A stretch of DNA of 64,000 bases, taken from assembly GCA_028551475.1 (NCBI GenBank), contig JAKISB010000012.1, positions 1 through 64,000 on the forward strand, written 5' to 3'. The position numbers and the translations under genes were made by a program. Positions 46,059 through 59,700 of the stretch are shown piece by piece; position 1 is the first letter of the stretch; each line of letters opens with the position of its first letter. Source of the stretch: Casuarina equisetifolia (Eukaryota; Streptophyta; Magnoliopsida; Fagales; Casuarinaceae). The notes below the pieces were generated by a model that searched no databases, was not told where the DNA came from, and saw only the letters and a list, made by a program, of their open reading frames with translations.

Positions 46059-47416
46059 GGCAATAAAGAATTTCAAAGAGACCGTTGTGTATCATATTTA
46101 TACAAGGCAATAAAGATGATATGAAAAGATGATATGGAGGATTATACAAGTATCACTTATATACAGGAATTTCAAAGAGACCGTTGTGTATCAACGGTTT
46201 GTTTTTGAGTTTGAATTTGAATTTGATTTTGAAGATGTATCATGAATTGTTATAGAAACTGAAAAAGGGATTTCAGAGGTTGTCGGCTTAGAATGATGAG
46301 CAGATACTTTTTCAGAGGAGGGGGCCATCTTGGACTTTTCTTTATTGTCTTGACGTGAATGCTTCTTTCCTGGATAGATACTTTCTTTAAAAAAATATGA
46401 AAAGATGATATGGAGGATTATACAAGTATCACTTATATACAAGAATTTCAAAGAGACCGTTGTGTATCAACGGTTTGTTTTTGAGTTTGAATTTGAATTT
46501 GATTTTGAAGATGTATCGTGTATTGTTGGAGAAACTGAAAAAGGGATTTCAGAGGTTGTCGGCTTAGAATGATGAGCAAATACTTTTTCAGAGGAGGGGG
46601 CCATCTTGGACTTTTCTTTATTGCCTTGACGTGAATGCTTCTTTTCTGGATAGATACTTTCTTTAAAAAAATATGAAAAGATGATATGGAGGATTATACA
46701 AGTATCACTTATATACAAGAATTTCAAAGAGACCGTTGTGTATCAACGGTTTGTTTTTGAGTTTGAATTTGAATTTGATTTTGAAGATGTATCGTGTATT
46801 GTTGGAGAAACTGAAAAAGGGATTTCAGAGGTTGTCGGCTTAGAATGATGAGGAGAAACTTTTTCAGAGGAGGGGGCCATCTTGGACTTTTCTTTATTGC
46901 CTTGACGTGAATGCTTCTTTTCTGGATAGATACTTTCTTTAAAAAAATATGAAAAGATGATATGGAGGATTATACAAGTATCACTTATATACAAGAATTT
47001 CAAAGAGACCGTTGTGTATCAACGATTTGTTTTTGAGTTTGAATTTGAATTTGATTTTGAAGATGTATCGTGCATTGTGGGAGAAACTGAAAAAGGGATT
47101 TCAAAGGTTGTCGGCTTAGAATGATGAGCAGATACTTTTTCAGAGGAGGGCGCCATCTTGGACTTTTCTTTATTGCCTTGACGTGAATGCTTCTTTTCTA
47201 GATAGATACTTTCTTTAAAAAAATATGAAAAGATGATATGGAGGATTATACAAGTATCACTTATATACAAGAATTTCAAAGAGACTAATGTGTATCAACG
47301 GTTTGAATTTGAATTTGATTTTGAAGATGTATCGTGTATTGTGGGAGAAACTGAAAAAGGGATTTCAGAGGTTGTCGGCTTAGAATGATGAACAGATACT
47401 TTTTCAGAGGAGGGGG
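46059..47416. repeat. Satellite array C
   Basis: Five monomers in the same orientation as arrays A and B, four of them with the minus-strand frame open at exact 276-bp spacing (46191, 46467, 46743, 47019). The left end is irregular: GGCAATAAAGA occurs twice, on both sides of a 35-bp piece with half of the satellite hairpin. The last monomer is cut at GGAGGGGG, where LINE sequence takes over. Confidence 0.92.
46467..46727 (-). other. Representative satellite monomer ORF (86 codons), function unknown
   Basis: This is one of about 30 near-identical open frames on the minus strand of the satellite; others lie at 570-830, 2974-3234, 5062-5322, 14229-14489, 15057-15317 and 46743-47003. The predicted peptide starts MKFLYISDTCIILHIIFSYF, a hydrophobic stretch of about 20 residues like a signal or anchor segment. 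A basic, Ser/Pro/Thr-rich remainder follows (KESIYPEKKHSRQ, then MAPSSEKVSAHHSKPTTSEI) and it ends in an Asn-Ser run made by the GAATTT tract. In long monomers the stop codon lies in the hairpin module. I recognise no family, and no CLE, IDA, CEP or PSK motif is visible. It may be chance coding in a repeat, or the relic of a gene that became a satellite. Confidence 0.3.
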
Positions 47417-48257
47417 TAAAGATAATTTACTAGATATTACTGCCACTGAGGATGACTTCTTCTTCTTTCGGTTTTCAAATACTCAAAAATTAGAAGAAGT
47501 AATGGAAATTGGAGTATGGGACATAGCGGGTAAACCTTTGTTCCTTCAAAAATGGCATCCTTGTATCAGATTAGAAAAGGCCAAAATCTCTGCTGTTCCT
47601 ATTTGGGTTAAGTTGTTTAACGTTCCTCATGCTCTATGGAACAAGATTGGTATGAGCCATGTTAGTAGTGTACTGGGTAAACCTCTATATATGGACAAAG
47701 CTACTGAACAAAAGCTTCGACTATCATATGCCAAAGTTTGTATTCTAATGGATATTGATAGTGAATTTCTCCAAAACTTTGATGTTGATATGGGTAATAA
47801 TGAGGTATTTGAGATTACTGTGGAATATGGTTGGATACCTTCTAAGTGTAAGAAATGTAACTGCTTTGGTCATAAAGATTGCACTATAAAGAAAAATATA
47901 TGGATCCCCAAAAAGAATGAAGGCCCACAGGGAAATCAAAAAGTAGTTGTCCAAGATCCAGCTACTACAATAGATAATCAGAATTCACTAGTAATTAAGG
48001 ATAATGGTATTGACCAAGCAATTACTATTAAGCCTAATATTACTCCTCCTCAAGGTAATAATTCTGGGTTTACTGTTGTATCTAATAAGAAAAAATCTCA
48101 TGGGAAGAAGAAGGATAAAGAGTGTGAAATTATCTCAGAAAATAGGTTTTCTCAGCTTGCTAATGCAAATGAAAATCAGACCACTTATAATGAGCTTTCA
48201 GATCTTCTTGATAACCTTGATGCAGTGGAGATAGGGGATAAACCTCCAGATCAATGA
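47385..48257 (+). pseudogene. 5'-truncated LINE ORF1 fused to satellite (290 codons open)
   Basis: The LINE ORF1 from residue 193 of the intact protein onward, preceded by about ten codons from the satellite plus strand (MMNRYFFRGG). It keeps the second half of the DUF4283-like domain, the cysteine knuckle and the intact C-terminus. The ATGA overlap with ORF2 is kept. The join lies in a G run. Two residues differ from copy 2 (Asp for Gly in TEDGFF, Leu for Pro in SEFPQN). The LINE leader and promoter are absent, so expression could only come from the satellite or from read-through. Confidence 0.85.
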
Positions 48258-51200
48258 ATATCTTTTCTTGGAATGTGAGGGGCCTCAATAAAAGCCCCAA
48301 ACAAAGAGAAGTTGTTAAATTTGTACTATCTCAAGATCCACATGTTATTATCTTGATAGAACATAGAGTTAAAGAAGAAAATGCTAGCTTTGTTTTAAAG
48401 AATATGTTTGCTGATTGGAATTACTCTCACAATTATTTGCATTCTAGTGTGGGAAGAATATGGATTTTATGGAAAATGTCCGACTTACAACTTTCAATCC
48501 AAGGTAGTTCATCTCAAGTCATACATTGTCGCATTGATAAGATAGGATTCCCATCTTTCTTCTTATCTGCTATTTATGCAAGCAACTTGGAATCTGAACG
48601 TAGGGAGTTATGGGCAAATATTGAGTTTTTCTCTTCTCAAAATATTGGAAACATCCCTTGGCTATTGGTGGGTGATTTCAATGAAATTCGACATGTAGAT
48701 GAACGTATTGGGCCAAATGTTAAATGGACTAGGGGCATGGAGGATTTAAATGATATGATTGGGAAACTAGGATTGTTGGAACCTTCCTTTATGGGTCCTG
48801 TTTTCACTTGGTCAAACAAAAGCTCATCTCAGAATCTTAGAGCAAGCAAAATTGACAGAGCTTTACTAAACACAGAAGGGATTCTCAAATTTGATAAACT
48901 TTCAATTGAGTTTTTACCTCCCTTGTTATCGGATCATTCTCCTTCCTTGGTTAAGCTAGATACCACTCATAAAAGGAAAAAAGCTCCTTTCAGATTCTTT
49001 AATTTTTGGACAGCTAGTCCCGATTTTATGGAAACTGTTAATCATGTTTGGAAGCAAGAGATCAGTGGTACTAAAATGTTCAAAGTTGTGAAGAAGCTAA
49101 AGGCATTAAAGTTATCCCTTAGGAAGCTAAATTCTGCTTAATTTGGTGATTTGCATCAGAAGGTAAAGGTGGCGAGAGATCTATTAGAACAAGTTCAACT
49201 CAATTTACAACTTGACCCCTTTGATATAGACATGCGTTCTGAGGAAAGACTGAAAATGGAACAATTGATTGCATTGAGTAAACATGAAGAAATCCTTTTA
49301 AAACAAAAATCGAGGAATCTTTGGCTAAAAAAGGGGGATAATAATAGTAGAATGTTCTTCTCATCTTTGATGCGTAGAAGAGCTCAAAATAAAATCTCTC
49401 ACCTAGTACTAGAAGATGGAACTACTATTTATGATGATGATGCCTTGCGGAGAGCTATCATTTCATATTATCAAAATGTACTTGGAAGTTCTCATGCTAA
49501 TAACCGTTTCACTGGAAGGTACTCTTCATTATTCCATGAGAATGTGAATGAACTGTTGAATTTACCTGCCTTTGAACGCTCTGATGTGAAGAGAGTTCTT
49601 TGGGGTTTTCATGATTTCAAAGCTCCTGGTCCTGATGGATACAATAGTTTATTTTACAAGAAAGCTTGGTCAATTATCGGTCATGACATAGAAGATGCGG
49701 TGCTAGATTTTTTCTCATCCAAGAAATTACTGAAAGCTATTAATGCTACTTTGCTATGCCTAGTACCTAAAACCCCTAACCCAAGTTGCATGAAGGACTT
49801 TCGGCCCATTGCCTGCTGCAATGTGTTATATAAAGTGATCTCAAAACTACTTGCTGAGAGAATAAGTCTTATTCTCCCTGAAGTGATTAGCAAAAACCAA
49901 ACTGCTTTTATTAGAGGTCATCAAATCTCTAAAAATATTATGCTTTGTCAAGAATTGCTTCATAACTATCATAAAGGAGATAAAGGAAAGCGTGTTGCCA
50001 TTAAGATTGATCTTATGAAAGCTTATGACATGGTTAAATGGGATGCTATATTGGGGGTTCTCCAAGCTATTCATACTCCTCAAACTTTACTTGATTTGAT
50101 TAGCCAATGTATCACTACTACTAGATTCTCTGTGAATTTCAATGGTGAGCATGTAGGTTATTTTGAGGGCACTAATGGGTTAAGGCAGGGAGATCCTTTA
50201 TCCCCGTATTTGTTTGTGCTTGTCATGGAGATCCTTAATAGGATAATTATTGAGAAAGTTTCCACCTCTACTTTCAAATATTATTGGAGGTGCAAGGAAG
50301 AGAAAATCACCCACCTTTGTTTTGCAGATGATTTATTTTTATTTGCACATGGGGATGTTAATTCAGTATTATGTCTCACAGAAGCTTTGAAGGAATTTGC
50401 AACACTCACAGGTTTGCAGTATAATCCTAGCAAAAGTCAGATATTTTTCTCTGGGATCACTGAACAAGAAAAACTTTTGATACTAGATCATACCCCCTTC
50501 TCTGAAGGAAAACTCCCTATTAGATACCTTGGTGTTCCTCTTATTACAAGAAGACTTACCTACACGGATTGCAGAGTGTTGACAGAGAAAATCATGACAA
50601 GAATTGATGGATGGGGAATGAAGCATTTAAGCTATGCAGGAAGACTACAATTGGCAAAATCAGTTCTCACTTCTATCTGTACCTTTTGGATGCAAATGTT
50701 CCTTCTCCCAAAACAGACCATTTATGAGATTGAAAAGAAGATAAGGCACTTTCTCTGGGCAGGCCACTCAGAAGATCATAAAACTCATAAGGTTGTTTGG
50801 CAAGTTGTTTGTTCACCAAAAAAGGAAGGAGGTCTTGGACTACTAAACCTTAAAGTATGGAATAAAGTCTTGTTGGGGCGATCTCTATGGAATCTCATAA
50901 ATTGCCCTAATTCATCCTTATGGAGTAAGTGGATTCATTGTACTAAATGCAGGGGAAATTCAATTATGAGCTTGACATCAAAGGAAATATGGCATGGAGT
51001 TGGAGAGGTCTTCTAAAGTTACAACAAACTTTAACCTCTACGCTATCCAAACCTTCTTATTGCTGTAAGGAAACGTACAAGGAATTACGTCAAGTGAGCA
51101 CTGAGGTTGAATGGTACAACTTAATATGGTCAGGAGGAATCAGCAAACATAACTTCATTGGTTGGCTCATATGTAGAGACAAACTACCTACAGCAGTAGT

Positions 51201-51716
51201 GGTTTCTCATTGGCTCCCCTCAATGGATTTGTATTGTAATTTCTGTGGCTCTCACTATGAAGATAGATCACACTTGTTCTTTCAGTGTATTTGGACTAAC
51301 CAGGTTTGGAGAACTATTCTAGCTCAACAAGGCATTCGTAAGGTCATCTACGATTGGGAATCTGAATTACAATGGATGATTAAAGCAACTAAGGGAAAGG
51401 ATTTAGCCGCAAAGCTTCTCCAGCTTTCTTTCTTAGCTTGCCTTTATTGTATATGGTTAGAACGAAATCGTAGACGTTTTCAGAATAAGTCTATTGATAT
51501 TCCAATGTTATTAGCCAAAATCAGGAGAGTAGTCCGTGGAAGAGCCTCTTTATTTAGAAATATTAAACTCTCTCAAGCAAATGTTTTGTTGAGTCATAGT
51601 TGGAGAATTTCAAATTCTATATTCTCCTAGATGGTTTGTAATGCTGGGGTATGCCCCTAAGCTTATGTATTTCTTTATTCTTCGATGAATCAACTCACAT
51701 ATTCATCAAAAAAAAA
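47417..51716 (+). mobile_element. L1-type LINE, 5'-truncated by rearrangement, copy 3
   Basis: It holds the ORF1 remainder, ORF2, the 3' UTR and the A tail, followed by the same ATATATGCAGAT target sequence (ending 51729) as in the other copies. The missing 5' part is not ordinary LINE 5' truncation, because the left side is satellite, not target sequence: there is no target duplication on the left. Confidence 0.93.
48254..51630 (+). pseudogene. LINE ORF2, inactivated copy
   Basis: The same protein as at 27294-30671 but broken twice: a C-to-T change makes TAA near 49139 (LNSA-stop where copy 2 has LNSAQFGD), and one G is lost near 50967 (AATTATGAGC against AATTATGGAGC). That splits it into frames 48254-49141, then up to 51016, then 50947-51630. 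The endonuclease half is complete and the RT motifs KIDLMKAYD, GLRQGDPLSP and FADD survive. Seven further residues differ from copy 2 (for example His for Arg in FIRGRQ, Lys for Glu in ALEEF). Confidence 0.92.
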
Positions 51717-51729
51717 TATATATGCAGAT

Positions 51730-54700
51730 TTAATCTGTCAACATATAAAGCACCCACGTGCTAAATACAGCTAGCAAAACTAATGTCAGGTTATACATAT
51801 TTCAACAATTTACCCAATGGTAAATCAATTTAGTAGTAAACTTTATATTACAGTGCTCCCACTAAGCAATAGCAACCTATGCTCTTATGTTCATAATGAT
51901 GACATATCTTTAAAAGCACAAGTCTTTAGTATGTGGGTGTGAAAACATAGCATCTGTAATGATATTGTAAACTATAATGTCACCTTTCTTAAGTTTGTCC
52001 TTTATAACTTAATGTTTGATTTCTTTGTGTTTAGACCATGTGATACCTTTACAGTTTTATAACAACTTTATTATCACAAAATAGCATGATAGGTCTAACA
52101 AAGAAATTAAACACTATCAACTCATCAATGAGTACTTTAGACAAATTACCTGAATAGCTGCCCTATAGCAAGCTACAAAATTTTGCCTATATAATTGAAG
52201 AAGTCAAATGTTTATGTTTTGCTCTTTTCATGATACTGTCCAAATCACTATAATGACATCCTGATGTAGATTTTAAAACATTATTGCAGCTTATAGGGTC
52301 TAAATTTGTACATCCCACTAGCTACAAGTTATCTACATATGTATATGTCAACAAATAAAACTTTATTTATTTATTTATTTTTTTTTTTTAAGTACTTGAG
52401 AAACTTCTTGTAACAATAAAATAAACTTAATCAAAGTCTAATTGACTTTTATCCAAAACTTATTGAAAATAATGTGAGGTCTAGTGCAAACTTAAACATA
52501 CATGGTGTTTCTTAATGCACTAGAATATGTTGCAAATAATGTGAGGCCTACTTGTTTATTTCTTTACTTTTTAAGCATTTCTATAGATTTAGTCAATTAC
52601 CTTTAAGAATAAGAATTATTCTAAGTATGCAAATCTCCATATGGAACCTTTATGAAGCACTATTAACTTATGTCTTTTAAGAAAGACTCAATAATCATCA
52701 ATAATAATACTTATGAACTACTAAATAACTGTATTATACCATAAAGTAACTTTTGATCATTGCTCACAAGCAAGACAACATTCGTATTGGTATACTCCCG
52801 CTGAACTAAGTATATGTTCATGTATAGTCTATTCTATTCAGTGTAGTACTATAAAAATATAAACTTTCAAACTTTAAGTACTATTATTGAAAAAACATGC
52901 TTGAGTCCATAAATAAGAATAAATTCATCTATATTATATACTTTAAGATTGAATCACACATAGACCTCCTTATTCAAAAATGATCTTCATGTCCGTATGG
53001 TGTAATCACAAAATCACAAAATATCATTATGACTCATCAACTACATTTCATTGCTCACTATATTTAATCACAATTTCAATTAAGGCATCCTCATGAGCAA
53101 TATGATCCATCATGATATCAATGTCATAGTCATCTAAAAGACCCAATAATATAAATGAACAATCAGTTTTCTTTACCTATAGAACCGCCAAGATAAATAC
53201 CATAATTAGATTATATACATGTGAGACCTCATTTTGAGCTTTATCAGTAACTAGTTCAATTACCTTAGTAGGTCTCCATTTTAATCCTTTAAGCTCGACA
53301 TATATCTTACTTTCCCATATTGAGCTTTAGAAACTTTATAACTTTATAACTTTATAACTTTATACTTTTAGAGCCTTTTATTGAAGAAATTAATATCCCT
53401 TCAAATGATCCAAGTACTTTATACTAGAACAACTTTAGTCCTTTATTTCTACTTATAAAGTGTTAAGTTGAATACTTTTATTTTGTAAAGCATCTTACAC
53501 TTTATGATGTTTAAGAATTAGTACACTCCTTGTGCACAACTTAAAAGGAATTCATAAAATAACTTTAGCAAGCTTCTATCTAAAGAAATAAAGTGGTATT
53601 CTTAAAACATTTCCCACAAGAAACTATGTAACTCAATCCTACAAACCATAGTCCTTGTCATACTTATAAGAATATAATTACACCTTTTTGGCTACACCAC
53701 TTTGTTCTGGATTCCCAAGAATCCAAATTGGCTAGTGCTCTTAGAATCCTTTCGGTAAACAAGCTTGTAAACGAATTAACATATCATATCTACCATAATT
53801 CTAATCTTTCAACTAGATTTGAGCATTTTAATACTCTTTCACAACTATTTCCCAACCACCGATCCAAGGACTTTGAATTTCTTTAAGAGATTCAAACTCT
53901 TTTAATGAATACATTACCATTGTGGAAAAAAACTTAACTTATGAACTTGTAGAAATGAAAATTTCTATATAGTGTTACTATATAGGGGTTTGAAATACTA
54001 ATATATATGACCTCCAATAGGCCAAAAGAATGGACTACAAATTAATTCTTTATATTGGTCAGTATGCCTTTATCATAGTCTACACATCTCTAGATGACTT
54101 TCAAGAGTAGATTGAATGTTATATTGTATCAATCTTTCTACTCTTTACAAGATATGTGACTAAAACTTTTATGTCACAAAGTGTAAACTAGCTTTTCCAA
54201 CAAAGGCCTTTTACAAATATCTTATTTTAATATCTAAAAGAGAGATATATAAGAGAGATAAACACTATAATAATAATCCATGAGACTAAATGTAGTAACC
54301 AATTTTATTTAAATTGACAACCAATTATAGAAATCTTTATTTTAAAATGGTTACCACACTTGTCCAAAACTAAAGTTGGTAAAACCAATTCTTTCAAAAA
54401 ATGTTTTATAAATGTTAGTTCATCTTTACTTGGCTTCCTCTGTTTATGAATCCTTAAATGGTGAAAGCAACTTGATTAGTTGCACCAGTATTTAGCCACT
54501 AGGAACTAGATGGGGCTTTAGATAAATTAGATTAATAAACTAATGCCAAAGATTGCAGTTTATCATCATATGACCTTTCTTAGCTTTACACTTTATTAAC
54601 CAAGACTTGTATAATTGCAGTCTATCTATCCTCATGTGACCTTTCTTCTTATATAAGAAGTAATGATCACCATCCTCCTAAAAGGATTTTTCGCTTAACC

Positions 54701-55055
54701 CCTTAACACTATGTTAAATAATTCAAAATCCTTAATGGTATTGTGAATAACTTTATGAGTATTAAATCTTGATCCTTACCTTTACTGGTACTAGAACTTG
54801 ATTTGATAATCTATCAACCCCCTTATATAGTTTCTAGTACTTCTATTACCATCAAGCTTAGACAACGAATTCCTACAGTGACTTAGTCCTCATACATGCC
54901 GAGCACTTCAGCTTGTTAATTCATAGGTACTGGTAGCTAAGGAACCATTTCACGTACATACCAAATTGTAATCTAATAAACCTTAAGGATGCATGCAATG
55001 CAGAAAAGTGAGAAATGAGAATGGTGCAAGGGAAAAGAAATCTAGTTAGACCTAA
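51730..55055 (-). mobile_element. Old degenerate Ty1/copia-like element, block copy 3 (part)
   Basis: The counterpart of 30771-34099: interior of the old copia fossil plus the LTR fragment at 54943-55055. It is heavily broken, with no coding frame. It differs from copy 2 by scattered substitutions and by the length of T/A runs near 52380. Confidence 0.6.
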
Positions 55056-55613
55056 CGGTTGATTGAGAACAAATTTTCCGCTTTCAGCCATAAATCGTAG
55101 ATTTCATCCACAAGACCACTGATAACGAATGTTATGATGGTAAAAATACTTATAAAAATAAACTTGCAATTGTCTTATATGAGTATTGAAAATAAAGGTA
55201 AGATGTTTTGTCAAACTCTATGATAAATTTATAATGTTAATTGATTTCACTAAGTAAACTTTTAGATTGTCATTTAAGAATTATCAAACTTTTCAACATT
55301 TAAAGATGACTATTTACTTAATCAAATCTTCACTGTTTATTTTGATCATTACAATAAAGATTTAAGGATATTGCATGACATAACAATTCAACAATTTTAG
55401 AGGATCTTGATAAAGATTTAAGGTTTGGCTTGGTTTTTTTTTCCCTCTTACCATTCTCATTTCTCGCCTTTTTGCTTTGCATGCTTCCTTATGGTTTATT
55501 AGATTGCAATTTGGTCTAAATGTGAAATAATTCCTTAGCTACAAGTGCCTATGATTAACAAGTTGAAGTGCTTAGCATATATAAGGACCAAGTCATTGTA
55601 GGAATTCGTTGTC
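54861..55613. repeat. Inverted repeat with LTR fragments, copy 3
   Basis: Arms at 54861-55055 and 55421-55613, the same structure as 33905-34657. Confidence 0.72.
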
Positions 55614-56143
55614 CATGTCGCATTATGTGCTAAGAATGAGATGAATTTCACTTTTATTGTTTTGTTTGGGGATTCAAAGAGGTGTATTCTCAATTATGCT
55701 ATTTTTACTTTACGTGTAGTTCTTGATGTGTATAATGTAGTTTCTTAGCGATATAGCCATCGAGGTATCTTGATAATGTTTATGAAGGATCTTTTACTAT
55801 ATGTCACTTAATTGCTTCCTTTTATTTATTTATTTTTTATTATTTTGACATTTATGCTGACATTTTATGTTAATGACAATGTCAACATAAATCAATAAAA
55901 TTGCATAACATTGTATATTACCTCTAAAAATGGAGGTAAAGGGAATTCCTCCATATAAAAGTTGTCCATTACAATTATGTCATACATTTAAATCTAATTA
56001 GAGCTTCAAAGAAGTTACTAAACTACAAAGTAGAGAACTTTTAAAGGAGAAAAAAAAAACAAGGAAAAGAAAACTATCATAGATAAGTTTGACTTTGTAC
56101 TTGAACTCAAGCTCAACAATTTCCTTTTTCTTATTTCAAGCTC
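55614..56143. other. Noncoding spacer, copy 3
   Basis: The equivalent of 34658-35186: the diverged LTR-flank copy (to about 55748), then AT-rich spacer with the same two small hairpins. No gene. Confidence 0.5.
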
Positions 56144-56328
56144 AGAAATAAAGCATTGGGTCGAACTCTTCTTTGGTGTCAAGGTAATAGCTATGAATAG
56201 TCATCGACTCCCAGGAAAGGGTAGAAGAATGGGACCTATTATGAGACATACAATGCATTACAAATGTATGATCATTACGCTTCAACTGGGTTATTTTATT
56301 CCACCTCTTAGATAGAAAAGAACTTAAA
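56144..56328 (+). pseudogene. rpl23: Plastid rpl23 fragment, duplicate
   Basis: The duplicate of 35187-35371, with the same in-frame TAG near the end. The shared lesions show that the plastid DNA inserted once, before the block was duplicated. Confidence 0.9.
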
Positions 56329-56345
56329 TAAAAATACTTAATAGC

Positions 56346-56722
56346 ATGGTGATACATTTATACAAAACTTCTACCTCAAGCACATGCAATGGAGCCGTAG
56401 ACAGTCAAGTGAAATCCAATCTACGAAATAATTTGATCTATAGGTAGCATCATTGTGGTAAAGGTTGTAATTCCGGAGGAATCATTACCACAGGGCATAG
56501 AGGGGGAGGTCATAAGCGTTTATACCGTAAAATCGATTTTCGATGGAGTGAAAAAGACATATATGGTAGAATCGTAACCATAAAATACAACCCTAATCAA
56601 AATGCATACATTTGCCTCATACACTATGGGGATGGTAAGAAAAGATATATTTTACATCCCAAAGGGGCTATAATTGGAGATACCATTGTATCATGTACAG
56701 AAGTTCCTGTAAAAATTGAAAT
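56346..56722 (+). pseudogene. rpl2: Plastid rpl2 exon 1 fragment, duplicate
   Basis: The duplicate of 35389-35765, with the same start ([10 protein letters not shown]), the same early stop and the same 3' limit. A few private substitutions occur (for example GTTCCTGTAAAAATTGAAA at its end). Confidence 0.91.
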
Positions 56723-59700
56723 TTTAGATTTAAATTCCAAATCAACGGCTTGATTTAAATTTGCATATTGATTTTTAAATTAGTGTTGGATTTAAATCTC
56801 CTAGTTTATTTTTAAATCCAATGATTTGAATATAAATGTGGCATACAATCTTAAAAATATGATTCTAAAAATACAATTTTAGATTTAAATCTTACCATTT
56901 GATTCTAAAATCGTATGACACATTTAAATCCAAATAGTTGAAATTAAAAATAAATCAAAAGATTTAAATCTTAAATTGACGATTAACTTTAAATCTTTCC
57001 ATTTGTTTCTAAATTGAATTGTTTGAATTTAAATGTGGCATAAGATTTTAAAATTGGCTGATTATTTTTAAATCAATGGCTTCATTTAAATAGGCATATT
57101 AATTTTTATATTAACGGCTAAAGGATTTAAATCTTCCAATTTATTTCTTAATCCAACTATTTGAATTTAAATATGGTATACAATTTGAAAGTCATATGAC
57201 ATATTTAATCAAGCCATTAGATTTAAAATCTAAAAATTTCAAGTCATGTTTAAAATTTAAATTCCAACCATTGGATTTAAAAATAAACTAGAAGATTTAA
57301 ATGGGGTTGTTAATTTAGAAATCAATGTGTAAATTAAAATCAAGTAGTTGATGTAAAATTGATCAATAAATTTTCCGTTTCCAAATTGTATACCATATTT
57401 AAATTCAAATAGTTGGATTAAGAAATAAATTGGAAGATTTAAATCCTTTAGCCGTTAATATAAAAATTAATATGCCTATTTAAATGAAGCCATTGATTTA
57501 AAAATAATCAGCCAATTTTAAAATCTTATGCCACATTTAAATCCAAACAATTCAATTTAGAAACAAATGGAAAGATTTAAAGTTAATCGTCAATTTAAGA
57601 TTTAAATCTTTTGATTTATTTTTAATTTCAACTATTTGGATTTAAATGTGGCATACGATTTTAGAATCAAATGGTAAGATTTAAATTTTCTGATTAGTTT
57701 TAAATCAATGGCTTCATTTAAATAAGCATATTAATTTTTATATTAACGGCTAAAGGATTTAAATCTTCCAATTTATTTCTTAATCCAACTATTTGAATTT
57801 AAATATGGTATACAATTTGAAAACGGAAAATTTACTGATCAATTTTACATCAACTACTTGATTTTAATTTACATATTGATTTCTAAATTAACAACCCCAT
57901 TTAAATCTTCTAGTTTATTTTTAAATCCAATGGTTGGAATTTAAATTTTAAACATGATATGAAATTTTTAGATTTTAAATCTAATGGCTGGATTTAAATA
58001 TGTCATATGACTTTTAAATCAACTTTATGATTTAAATCATTGGTCTAATTTGAATATGCATATTGACTTTTAAATTAATAGTTGCTTAAATCTTTTGGTT
58101 TATTTTTAAATTTAAATGTTGGAATTTAAATCTAAAATTCGATTTTATACTTACAACTTGTAGATCCAATGATTAGATTGAAGTCTTCCATATGATTTTC
58201 AAATAGACAATATGATTTAAGTTTGTTGATCAATTTTAAATTAGTGGCTTGATTCAAATATGCATATCAATGTTTAAATTAATAGGATAAGTTAAATCTT
58301 TTGGGTTATTATACATCCAACATTTGTATTTTTAATCTAAAATTTGATTTTAAACCTATAGATTTTAGATCCAATTCCTAGATTTAAGTCTACCATACCA
58401 TTTTCAAATTGAATGTAGTTCTCTGGCCGTTAATATAAAAATTAATATGCTTATTTAAATGAAGCCATTAATTTAAAACTAATCAGAAAATTTAAATCTT
58501 ACCATTTGATTCTAAAATCGTATGCCACATTTAAATCCAAATAGTTGAAATTAAAAATAAATCAAAAGATTTAAATCTTAAATTGACGATTAACTTTAAA
58601 TCTTTCCATTTGTTTCTAAATTGAATTGTTTGGATTTAAATGTGGCATAAGATTTTAAAATTGGCTGATTATTTTTAAATCAATGGCTTCATTTAAATAG
58701 GCATATTAATTTTTATATTAACGGCTAAAGGATTTAAATCTTCCAATTTATTTCTTAATCCAACTATTTGAATTTAAATATGGTATACAATTTGAAAACG
58801 GAAAATTTACTGATCAATTTTACATCAACTACTTGATTTTAATTTACATATTGATTTCTAAATTAACAACCCCATTTAAATCTAAAATTCGATTTTATAC
58901 TTACAACTTGTAGATCCAATGATTAGATTGAAGTCTTCCATATAATTTTCAAATAGACAATATGATTTAAGTTTGTTGATCAATTTTAAATTAGTGGCTT
59001 GATTCAAATAGGATAACTTATCAATGTTTAAATTAACAGGATAAGTTAAATCTTTTGGGTTATTATACATCCAACATTTGTATTTTTAATCTAAAATTTG
59101 ATTTTAAACCTATAGATTTTAGATCCAATTCCTAGATTTAAGTCTACCATACAATTTTCAAATTGAATGTAGTCCTCCGGCCGTTAATATAAAAATTAAT
59201 ATGCTTATTTAAATGAAGCCATTGATTTAAAACTAATCAGAAAATTTAAATCTTACCATTTGATTCTAAAATTGTATGCCACATTTAAATCCAAATAGTT
59301 GAAATTAAAAATAAATCAAAAGATTTAAATCTTAAATTGATGATTAACTTTAAATCTTTCCATTTGTTTCTAAATTGAATTGTTTGGATTTAAATGTGGC
59401 ATAAGATTTTAAAATTGGCTGATTATTTTTAAATCAATGGCTTCATTTAAATAGGCATATTAATTTTTATATTAACGGCTAAAGGATTTAAATCTTCCAA
59501 TTTATTTCTTAATCCAACTATTTGAATTTAAATATGGTATACAATTTGAAAACGGAAAATTTACTGATCAATTTTACATCAACTACTTGATTTTAATTTA
59601 CATATTGATTTCTAAATTAACAACCCCATTTAAATCTAAAATTTGATTTTATACTTACAACTTGTAGATCCAATGATTAGATTGAAGTCTTCCATATGAT

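Noticed and set aside
7632-51716. Three independent LINE insertions
   Set aside because: Identical flanks and target sequence show one insertion followed by duplication.
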